From assembly GCF_003952665.1 (NCBI RefSeq), contig NZ_CP017946.1:3596001-3660000 (forward strand): a DNA stretch of 64,000 nt, in the 5' to 3' direction. The position numbers were made by a program, and so were the translations under genes. Under the pieces are notes generated by a model that saw nothing but the letters and a program-made list of their open reading frames with translations, ran no database searches and was not told the DNA's origin. Positions 58,064 to 64,000 of this stretch are shown in pieces (the stretch's first letter is position 1; each line of letters starts with the position of its first letter). This DNA is from Bosea sp. Tri-49. GTDB lineage: Bacteria; Pseudomonadota; Alphaproteobacteria; Rhizobiales; Beijerinckiaceae.

Positions 58064-58906
58064 CTAGCTGGTCTCACATGCGATCACCATGACCGGACAA
58101 TTCAGGGCGCCGGAAAGCTTGCGCGCTGCGGCGGCGGGGCCCGACAGGGCGGGGCGGTCGAACGGCGCCGTCAGCCCAGCCTCGATATCGACCACGACCG
58201 CGCCGGGCGAGAAGCGCCTGATCGCCTCGCAAGCCTCGGCCAGCGCCGCATCGGCAGCCTTTTCGTCGGCCTCGGCCCCGAGGACGAGATTGAGATTGGC
58301 GCCGGCGGCGTCCTCGCCGCCATGCTCGTCAGCATAGCCGGTATAGAAGGGATAGCGCAGGGCGGGATCGCCATGAACCGACAGGCAGAGCACATCGGCA
58401 CGCGACAGGAAGATCGACTGGGTTCCACTCGCATGGTGCTCGCCAAGGCTGAGCACCGCGACGCGCGGCAGGTTCTCGCGCAGATAGGACGCCGCGATCG
58501 CCGCATGGTTGAGGTAGCAACCATGCGCCGCACGTCCGGCATAGGCATGGCGCCCGCTGCCAGCACAGCGGATGACAACCTGCCGCTCGCCCGCCGCGAC
58601 GCGCAAGGCGCCAGCCATGACGCTTCGTGCGTCACTGAAGGCGTCCGGCCAGGTCGAGGGCGAGACCGCCGTAAGCGCATCCACGAGATAGAAGCCGGCG
58701 CGCGCCTCGATATGCGCGGGCAGGCGCATCCGGTCGCAGCCGGGATGCAGCGTCGCCTTGATCACGGCGCCCGGCTTCTCCAGTGGCGCGAAGCGCAGGA
58801 ATTCCAGATAGGAGGCTTCATGCACGCCCTGGATCGCGTACTGGCAGAGCGAGTCAAGCTCTGTCGCGTCCCTGTCGTCACGCTTCGAAACGGATCTGGC
58901 CGTCAT
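58064..58906 (-). CDS. Degenerate histone-deacetylase-like protein lacking zinc ligands
   Basis: 280 residues from ATG at 58906, coupled to the permease by ATGA. It aligns over most of its length with the deacetylase at 55781, for example VHEASYLEFL, RAGFYLVDA and SVHGDPALRYPFYTGYADEHG. Catalytic positions are lost: the His-His pair is GRHAY (Arg119), the zinc-binding Asp becomes Gly155 in SLGEHHASGTQ, the second Asp is missing in VDIEAGLTAPF, and the QEGGY tyrosine is absent. The frame is intact with normal codon use, so it is a maintained pseudoenzyme, perhaps a ligand-binding or regulatory subunit. Confidence 0.85.
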   Translation of the reverse strand: MTARSVSKRDDRDATELDSLCQYAIQGVHEASYLEFLRFAPLEKPGAVIKATLHPGCDRMRLPAHIEARAGFYLVDALTAVSPSTWPDAFSDARSVMAGALRVAAGERQVVIRCAGSGRHAYAGRAAHGCYLNHAAIAASYLRENLPRVAVLSLGEHHASGTQSIFLSRADVLCLSVHGDPALRYPFYTGYADEHGGEDAAGANLNLVLGAEADEKAADAALAEACEAIRRFSPGAVVVDIEAGLTAPFDRPALSGPAAAARKLSGALNCPVMVIACETS

Positions 58907-59724
58907 CGTGCTGCTCCCTTTTCCGGCCGCTTCGCGATCTGGACGATGAGCAGCAGCACGATCGAGGCGACGACGAGCACCGAGGAAACCGCCGCGACCA
59001 GCGGGTCGACCTGATCGCGGATGTTGGCGAACATCCGGCGCGGCAAGGTCGAGTTCTCGCCGCTGGAGATGTAGAGGGCGATCACCACCTCGTCGAAGGC
59101 GGCGACAAAGGCGAAGAGTGCTCCGGCCGCGATCGAGCTCTTGATCTGCGGCACGGTCACCGTGAGGAACGCCTTCAACCTGGTCGCGCCGAGGCTGCGC
59201 GCCGCCCGCTCCAGATTGCCGTCGAAGGATTGCAGCCCGCTCGACACCGTCACCAGCACGAAGGGCAGCGCCAGCATGATGCCAACGAGCACGAGGCCGG
59301 TGACCGTATTGTTGAGCCCGAGCTTGGCAAAGACGAAGAAGACGCCGATCGCGACCAGGATGTTCGGCACGATCATCGGCAGCAGGAAGGACATGCGCAG
59401 CGGCTTGGTCAATCGCTCCGGCATCTGCGAGAGGCCGTAAGCCGCCGCGGTCCCGATCGGCGTCGCGATCAGCGTGGTCAGCCCGCCGACCCTGAGCGAG
59501 AGCCAGAGCGCATCCATCCACTCGGCGGAGTCGAAGAACTCGCGATACCAGCGCAAGCTCCAGGCTCGCGGCGGGAACTCGAGATAGTTCGAGGCCGAGA
59601 ACGACATCGGCACGATCAGCACGCAAGGCACGATCAGGAAGGTGAAGATCAGCGCGCACAGGCTGTACAGCCAGAGCCTCTGATAGTGCCTGATCTGCGT
59701 GGCGCTGGCGGCGGCGGTCAGCAT
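58903..59724 (-). CDS. PotC-type ABC transporter permease
   Basis: 273 residues from ATG at 59724, sharing one base with the preceding permease stop. Six helices start with LWLYSLCALIFTFLIVPCVLIVPMSF; the EAA-type loop is NLERAARSLGATRLKAFLTVTVPQIKSS. YREFFDSAEWMDALWLSLRVG is typical of the PotC/spermidine-type subfamily. It overlaps the degenerate deacetylase gene, tying that protein's synthesis to the transporter. Confidence 0.92.
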   Translation of the reverse strand: MLTAAASATQIRHYQRLWLYSLCALIFTFLIVPCVLIVPMSFSASNYLEFPPRAWSLRWYREFFDSAEWMDALWLSLRVGGLTTLIATPIGTAAAYGLSQMPERLTKPLRMSFLLPMIVPNILVAIGVFFVFAKLGLNNTVTGLVLVGIMLALPFVLVTVSSGLQSFDGNLERAARSLGATRLKAFLTVTVPQIKSSIAAGALFAFVAAFDEVVIALYISSGENSTLPRRMFANIRDQVDPLVAAVSSVLVVASIVLLLIVQIAKRPEKGAAR

Positions 59725-60641
59725 CAGCGGCCCCCGTATAGCTTGTCGACGCGGAACACCTTGTTCAGCGCGGCAAGGATGGCGATGGTCACGACGAGCA
59801 GCAGCACGCCGAGCGCGCTCGCCGCGCCCCAGTTGCTGTAGGTCGAGACATTGGTGGCGATCTGCATCGACCACATGCTGACCCGTCCGCCGCCCAGCAA
59901 GGCCGGCGTCAGGTAGAAGCCGAGGCTCAGGATGAAGACGAGCACGGTGCCGGCGAAGAGGCCGGGCCGGCTGAGCGGGAAGAACACGTCCCAGAAGGCT
60001 CGCATCGGCGAGGCGCCGCAGCTCGACGCCGCCTTCAGATAATCGGTGTCGATGGTCTTCATGCTCGAATAGAGCGGCAGGATCATGAAGGGCAGCAGCA
60101 CGTGCAGCATGCCGATCGTGGTGCCGATGAAGTTGTTCACCAGCGGGATCGGCTCGTTGATGATGCCGAGGCTGATCAGCCAGCTGTTCACAAGGCCGCG
60201 TCGCTGCAGCAGCACGAGCCAGGCATAGGTTCGGACCAGCACCGAGGTCCAGAACGGCAGGATCACGAAGATCATGCAGATCGCCGCCGCCCTTGGGCTG
60301 AGCTGCGAGAGCAGATAGGCGACGGGATAGCCGAGCAGGATCGAGCCGAGCGTGACGATCCCCGCGATCTGGAAGGTCGTGACGAAGGTGATGACGTAGA
60401 CCGGCTGCGCCAGCCTTGCGTAGTTCTCGAGCGAGACACCGCCATCCTTGCCGATGAAGGAGAGGACGAAGAGCCAACCGACCGGGACGATCAGCAGGAG
60501 CCCGATGACGATGAGTCCGGGCACTGCGAGGAGTGCGAAGGACCAGGCTTCGCGCCGCTCGGCGCTGGCGAAATAGGATGCATCGGCAGTGTCTGACGAC
60601 GCCGCTGCGATCAAGCCGGTCATGGGCCGCGCCTCAGACAT
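59724..60641 (-). CDS. PotB-type ABC transporter permease
   Basis: 305 residues from ATG at 60641, which overlaps the ATPase end by eight bases; ATG at 60665 or 60623 are alternatives. The first helix is ALLAVPGLIVIGLLLIVPVGWLFVLSF and the conserved FWTSVLVRTYAWLVLLQRRGLVN segment marks the PotB family; the EAA loop is YLKAASSCGASPMRAFWDVFFPLSRPG. With the PotC-type subunit it forms a channel for polyamine-like or related cationic solutes. Confidence 0.91.
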   Translation of the reverse strand: MSEARPMTGLIAAASSDTADASYFASAERREAWSFALLAVPGLIVIGLLLIVPVGWLFVLSFIGKDGGVSLENYARLAQPVYVITFVTTFQIAGIVTLGSILLGYPVAYLLSQLSPRAAAICMIFVILPFWTSVLVRTYAWLVLLQRRGLVNSWLISLGIINEPIPLVNNFIGTTIGMLHVLLPFMILPLYSSMKTIDTDYLKAASSCGASPMRAFWDVFFPLSRPGLFAGTVLVFILSLGFYLTPALLGGGRVSMWSMQIATNVSTYSNWGAASALGVLLLVVTIAILAALNKVFRVDKLYGGR

Positions 60642-61716
60642 CGCCGCTGACCAGGATGCTGTCATTGCGGTGGACGTTGATGTGGATCGGCTGGCCCGGG
60701 GTCGGCACGAGCCCGCGATTGGCCTCCTGCGGCACCAGCCGCACCGCGATGTTCTGGCCGTCCGGGAAGCCCGCGATCACTAGCAGGCTGTCGCCCTGGA
60801 AGATCGTCTCGCGCGCCACGGCGGAAAACGAGTTGACCTCGGCCTCCGGACCGGCGACCGGCCCGATCGCCAGTTTTTCCGGCCGCAGCGCCAGCCAGCT
60901 TTCCCGCGGATTGGCCGTCGATGTTCCCGCATGATCGGGCAGGCGCAAGGGCGTGCCGAAGACGCTCGCGCCGCCGCTGCCGAGCTCGACCGGCAGGAAG
61001 GTTGTCTCCCCCACGAAATCGGCGACGAAGCGCGTCCTCGGTCGGTCGTAGATCGCGCGCGGCGTGTCGAACTGGATCAGGGCGCCGTTGTTGATCACGG
61101 CGATCCGGTCCGACATGGTTAGCGCCTCGCGCTGGTCATGCGTCACGAACACCGTCGTCGTGTGCAGGCGCTCATGCAGATGGCGCAACTCGATCTGCAT
61201 CTGCTCGCGCAGCTTCTTGTCGAGCGCCGAGAGCGATTCGTCCATCAGGAGGATGCGCGGCTCGAAGATGATGGCCCGCGCCAGAGCGACGCGCTGCTTC
61301 TGCCCGCCCGAGAGCTTGTCGACGGGACGATCGATGAACTGGCTCAGCCTGACCATGTCGAGCGCGCCGCGCACCCTGGTCTCGATCTCGCTGCGCGAGA
61401 GGCGCCGGAGCTTCAGCGGATAGGCGACGTTCTCGAACACGTTCATGTGCGGGAACAGCGCGTAGTTCTGGAAGACGAGGCCGATCTCGCGCTGATGCGG
61501 CGGCCTCGTCAGCAATTCCTCGCCCGCGACCAGGATGCTGCCGCTGGTCGGGGTGACGAAGCCGGCGAGCACCTGCAGCAGCGTGGTCTTGCCCGAGCCG
61601 GAGGGGCCGAGCAGCGTGACGAACTCGCCGGGCGCGATGTCGAGATTGATGTCCTTGAGAGCCTCGAACGAACCGAATTTCTTCGAGAGCCCCCGGATCG
61701 AAACCGGAACTTTCAT
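60634..61716 (-). CDS. PotA-type ABC transporter ATP-binding protein
   Basis: 360 residues from ATG at 61716. Walker A GPSGSGKTT, signature LSGGQKQRVALARAI, Walker B ILLMDESLSALDKKLREQM (Ser where Pro is usual, common in this subfamily) and H-loop VTHDQREALTMSDR. A C-terminal TOBE domain (about 280-360) has SWLALRPEKLAIG. Its start overlaps the stop of the binding-protein gene by four bases. Confidence 0.94.
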   Translation of the reverse strand: MKVPVSIRGLSKKFGSFEALKDINLDIAPGEFVTLLGPSGSGKTTLLQVLAGFVTPTSGSILVAGEELLTRPPHQREIGLVFQNYALFPHMNVFENVAYPLKLRRLSRSEIETRVRGALDMVRLSQFIDRPVDKLSGGQKQRVALARAIIFEPRILLMDESLSALDKKLREQMQIELRHLHERLHTTTVFVTHDQREALTMSDRIAVINNGALIQFDTPRAIYDRPRTRFVADFVGETTFLPVELGSGGASVFGTPLRLPDHAGTSTANPRESWLALRPEKLAIGPVAGPEAEVNSFSAVARETIFQGDSLLVIAGFPDGQNIAVRLVPQEANRGLVPTPGQPIHINVHRNDSILVSGDV

Positions 61717-62768
61717 TGCAGGATCGCCGACTTGAAGGCCTCTTCCGCCTTGTCGCCGTTCTTGGCCCACCAGGCTGCGTCGATCAGCACCTGCTTGGCA
61801 GCGTTTTGCGGCGAGGAGTTGGTCTTGGCGAGCTGTTCCGGCGTGAACTTGCGGACCTCATAGGCCTTGGCGTTGACCGGGCCGTAATTGTCCATCTTCT
61901 CGATGATGTTGGCCTGGATCTCGGGCGAGATCATCGCCAAAGCCAGCTCCTTCGCCTTGGCGGCATTCTTGGCGCCCTTGGGAACGGCGATGCAGCCATA
62001 GCCGAGCAGCCCCTGGTCATAGGTGAACTTGACGGCGCTGCCGTCCTCGATCACCGGTGAGACCCGGCTGCCATAGATCGCGATCAGATCGACCTCGCCA
62101 TCCTTGATCAGCTGCGTCGACTGGGCGCCCGTCGTCCAGAACACGCCGATCTGTGGCTTGAGCCGCTTGATCGCGGCAAGCGCGCGCTCGACATCGAGCG
62201 GATAGAGCTTGTCCTTCGGCACGCCGTCGGCGAGCAATGCGATCTCCAGCGTCTCCTGGGCGAGACCGGCGATGGCGCGGCGACCCGGAAACGCCTTGAC
62301 GTCCCAGAAATCGGCCCAGGATTTCGGCGGCTGCTTCACCTTGTCGGTGCGCCAGGCCAGGACCACGGAATAATAATTGGTCGCGACCCAGCTCTTGCCG
62401 CGCGCCGCGGCCGGGATCGAGGCATCGTCGAGCTTCGAGAGGTCGAGCGGTTCGAACAGCCCCTCGCTCTCGCCGCGAGCGCATTCGTCGCCGCCGAGAT
62501 GCACGAGATCCCAGGCGGGCGCTCCGGACTGGACCTGCACCCGGATCGAAGGCAGGTCACCATGCGTCTCGCTGCGGATCTTGAGGCTGAGTTTCTGTGC
62601 GGCGGGATTGACCAGCGCCGCATCGAAGCCCTTGCGCATGGCGCCGCCATAGCCGGCTACAGTCACGGTCTCCTGCGCGATCGCGGCAGCGGGAAGCATT
62701 GCGGAAATCGCCACACCGACGATCATGGCGATCTGTCGGCGCCTTGCGCTGTCTGTCCTGTCGGTCAT
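61713..62768 (-). CDS. PotD-type ABC transporter substrate-binding protein (first paralogue)
   Basis: 351 residues from ATG at 62768, with GAGGGG seven bases before. A long signal peptide, about 1-35, ends AAAIAQ. Mature features: VTVAGYGGAMRKGFDAALVNPAA, WDLVHLGGDECARGESEGLFEPLD and GLLGYGCIAVPKGAKNAA. It opens the operon binding protein-ATPase-permease-permease-degenerate deacetylase. The polyamine-type fold and neighbouring deacetylases suggest an acetylated amine ligand. Its leader contains a promoter and a terminator-like hairpin. Confidence 0.91.
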   Translation of the reverse strand: MTDRTDSARRRQIAMIVGVAISAMLPAAAIAQETVTVAGYGGAMRKGFDAALVNPAAQKLSLKIRSETHGDLPSIRVQVQSGAPAWDLVHLGGDECARGESEGLFEPLDLSKLDDASIPAAARGKSWVATNYYSVVLAWRTDKVKQPPKSWADFWDVKAFPGRRAIAGLAQETLEIALLADGVPKDKLYPLDVERALAAIKRLKPQIGVFWTTGAQSTQLIKDGEVDLIAIYGSRVSPVIEDGSAVKFTYDQGLLGYGCIAVPKGAKNAAKAKELALAMISPEIQANIIEKMDNYGPVNAKAYEVRKFTPEQLAKTNSSPQNAAKQVLIDAAWWAKNGDKAEEAFKSAILQ

Positions 62769-62811
62769 TGCCAACCCCTCGGAATTGTTCTGCGCCGAGG
62801 TGATCCAGAAC

Positions 62812-62869
62812 AAAAAAAGACCGGCGCTTTGACCCCGGCCGGATCGGCCTGGAGAAAAAGCGCCGGTCT
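62812..62869 (-). terminator. Intrinsic terminator in the leader of the importer operon (attenuator candidate)
   Basis: Read on the minus strand, AGACCGGCGCTTT and AAAGCGCCGGTCT form a perfect 13-bp stem (plus-strand arms 62857-62869 and 62818-62830), with an inner GGCCG-ATC-CGGCC hairpin, directly followed by a run of seven T. It lies 44 bases before the start codon at 62768. GAATTGTTC also occurs on the plus strand as a direct repeat at 62782-62790 and 62870-62878, flanking the hairpin. No gene upstream on this strand would need this terminator. Confidence 0.78.
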
Positions 62870-62931
62870 GAATTGTTCCTCTGGGAGCCCGTCGCGAGAG
62901 GGGCAGGCCCAGCACAAATCACCTAGCTCGT

Positions 62932-62962
62932 TTAGTACGCGCCGGAATTTCACCCCTGTCAA
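62932..62962 (-). promoter_or_regulatory. Promoter candidate of the PotD-type importer operon
   Basis: Minus-strand TTGACA (62962-62957) is a perfect -35; TACTAA (62937-62932) after 19 bases is a fair -10. Transcription would start near 62925, giving a leader of roughly 155 bases. That leader can fold CTGGG...CCCAG with GCCC/GGGC (62881-62915) before the terminator hairpin. Confidence 0.5.
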
Positions 62963-63053
62963 CCGTCGTCCCGCACCTGTCTTTTCAGCCTTGCCAGCTG
63001 GCAGGCGAGTGTGAGAGCCGTCGAGCCAAGCAAGCACGAAACAGGGGAACGTC

Positions 63054-63380
63054 ATGTCGGATGTCAGGACAGTGTTGGTGAGCGGCTACTCAGCCGCCCC
63101 AAAAGGCACCAGCATGTTCGAGGAGTTCAAGCACGCCGGCGTGGTGCTCGAGATCGACCCGGCGACGAACGTCATCGTGGCGGTCGACGCCACCTTCGTC
63201 ACCCAGCTCGCACGCTCGTTCTACTCGCGGCTGATCGTCGGCTACGACGTCAGCAACGGCATGGCGCCGCTGGAGCGGTTGATCTCCACGGCCGTGCACA
63301 CGCCGTCGCGCGAGGCGCTGATCGTCGCCACGCGCGCCGCCGTGCAGCGCTATTTCCAGATCCGCGACAATCGCGGCTGA
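63054..63380 (+). CDS. DUF3870 domain-containing protein
   Basis: 108 residues: VLVSGYSAAPKGTSMFEEFKHAGVVLEIDPATNVIVAVDATFVTQLARSF followed by LIVGYDVSNGMAPLERLI and a C-terminal helix ALIVATRAAVQRYFQIR. This matches DUF3870, a small cytoplasmic family of unknown function often located beside amino-acid and amine catabolic genes. It is divergent from the importer operon and converges on the class III aminotransferase, so it shares their control region. Confidence 0.88.
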   Translation: MSDVRTVLVSGYSAAPKGTSMFEEFKHAGVVLEIDPATNVIVAVDATFVTQLARSFYSRLIVGYDVSNGMAPLERLISTAVHTPSREALIVATRAAVQRYFQIRDNRG

Positions 63381-63401
63381 GAAGGATGGATCCGGCTGCC
63401 G

Positions 63402-64000
63402 TCAGGCGGCCTTATCCAGCGCAATGCCCTTCGTCGTCAGCAGATCGAGCCCGAGGTCGAGCGCTTTGGTGAAGCGGTCGACGGCATCGTCGATGCCCTC
63501 GGGCGTGATGATCAGCGGAGGCGTCATGATCAGGGTATCGCCGAGCGCCCGCACGATCAGGCCGTTCTCGAAGGCGAGACGCTGGATCTCCAGGCCGAAC
63601 TTCAGCGAGGGCTCGAAGGCCTGCCGCGTCGCCTTGGAGCGGACGAGCTCGATTCCCCACATCAGGCCGACGCCGCGGACCTCGCCGACGAGCGGATGGT
63701 CGAGCAAGGCCTTGAGGCGCCCTTCCAGCTGGGCGCCCAACACCTGGGCGCCGGCGATCAGCCCGCGCTCCTCGTAGAGCGTCAACGCCTCCAGGCCGAC
63801 CGCACAGGCGATTGGGTGGCCGCCATAGGTATAGCCATGGCCGAAGACGCCGATCTTGTCGCCCTGCTCCTTCATCGCCTGATAGATCGGCTCCGACAGC
63901 AGCAAGGCCGAGAGCGGCTGATAGGCCGCGGTCAGCGCTTTGGCGCTGCTGATCATGTCCGGCTTGAGGTCATAGGTCTGCGAACCCCACCAGTTGCCGG
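63402..64000 (-). CDS. Class III aminotransferase, N-terminus beyond right edge
   Basis: The open frame from 64000 to 63402 encodes about 199 C-terminal residues. NWWGSQTYDLKPDMISSAKALTAAYQPLSA contains the Schiff-base lysine, and VFGHGYTYGGHPIACAVGLEAL and GEVRGVGLMWGIELV are standard for omega-transaminases. This is a conventional transaminase pattern, unlike the KPMGNG phospho-lyase type at 53416. It would use an amine or beta-amino acid with pyruvate or 2-oxoglutarate; proximity to the PotD-type cluster suggests a role in the same amine pathway. Confidence 0.9.
   Translation of the reverse strand, partial: GNWWGSQTYDLKPDMISSAKALTAAYQPLSALLLSEPIYQAMKEQGDKIGVFGHGYTYGGHPIACAVGLEALTLYEERGLIAGAQVLGAQLEGRLKALLDHPLVGEVRGVGLMWGIELVRSKATRQAFEPSLKFGLEIQRLAFENGLIVRALGDTLIMTPPLIITPEGIDDAVDRFTKALDLGLDLLTTKGIALDKAA

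Noticed and set aside
58906..59659. Long upstream extension of the degenerate deacetylase frame
   Set aside because: It overlaps the PotC-type permease completely; homology to the deacetylase begins only after the ATG at 58906, which has a GGGAG ribosome site.
62881..62930. Known riboswitch class (guanidine-type ykkC or mini-ykkC) in the PotD-type importer leader
   Set aside because: The leader folds but lacks the conserved ACGG/ACGR loops and core sequences of those classes; an unknown or protein-dependent attenuator remains possible.
1..64000. CRISPR arrays, insertion sequences, prophage genes, rRNA operons
   Set aside because: No regularly spaced repeats, transposase or integrase proteins, phage structural genes or rRNA sequence were seen.

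Overview
The window is a gene-dense, GC-rich chromosomal segment of an alphaproteobacterium, most likely order Hyphomicrobiales (Rhizobiales); the gene content looks like Bosea or a near relative, but genus is inference. Support comes from the block irr / fabA / fabB / fabI with an Irr-type Fur protein carrying an N-terminal Cys-Pro heme motif, an ECF sigma factor paired with an NrsF-type (DUF1109) anti-sigma protein, IalB and DUF2188 proteins, and an unusually high density of ABC importers with private regulators. There are no transposases, phage genes, CRISPR arrays or rRNA. No gene-free gap exceeds 300 bases; the largest is about 285 bases (62769-63053) and holds a promoter and a terminator-like leader hairpin.

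Layout. 1-2725: an edge-truncated peptide-type binding protein, a divergent IclR regulator and an Lrp regulator. 2845-13465: a long plus-strand run of a saccharopine dehydrogenase-like enzyme, M81 peptidase, YtcJ-type amidohydrolase, peptide-type ABC importer (binding protein and two permeases, no ATPase), aspartoacylase-like enzyme, type II dehydroquinase and Gfo/Idh/MocA dehydrogenase. 13469-20812: RpiR regulator divergent from a complete dipeptide-type ABC operon ending in an alpha/beta hydrolase. 20995-22080: IalB protein and a small exported protein. 22198-24423: Lrp, FAH-family and DapA-family genes, divergent from an SsuABC-like importer (24568-27117). 27235-29630: HchA, LuxR-type regulator and SDR, visibly less GC-rich. 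29816-35692: metZ, small proteins, fabI-DUF3303-fabB, fabA and divergent irr. 35746-40283: SH3 protein, hydroxyacid dehydrogenase, HxlR and quinone oxidoreductase pair, NDUFA9-like protein, tRNA-Leu(CAG).

40504-46431: an operon for acidic amino-acid uptake plus an aspartate-type aminotransferase and an RraA-family aldolase, divergent from a LysR regulator. 46523-53314: YHS protein, membrane protein and TTC38-like TPR protein; OpgC-like protein coupled to a thiamine-diphosphate enzyme; ECF sigma and NrsF. A GTAACC-N16-CGAA promoter lies just before nrsF, and a near-identical one (CGAT) faces the thiamine-diphosphate enzyme.

53416-64000 is the most unusual part. A minus-strand set encodes a PotD-type importer with two paralogous binding proteins, an acetylpolyamine amidohydrolase-type deacetylase with intact zinc ligands, a second deacetylase homologue that has lost them, a hydroxylysine-kinase-like phosphotransferase and a class III PLP enzyme of the phospho-lyase type. 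Together they suggest import, deacetylation, O-phosphorylation and phospho-lyase cleavage of an N-acylated hydroxy-amine such as hydroxylysine. Both binding-protein genes have strong hairpins in their leaders; the first has the form of an intrinsic terminator followed by seven U residues, consistent with transcription attenuation.
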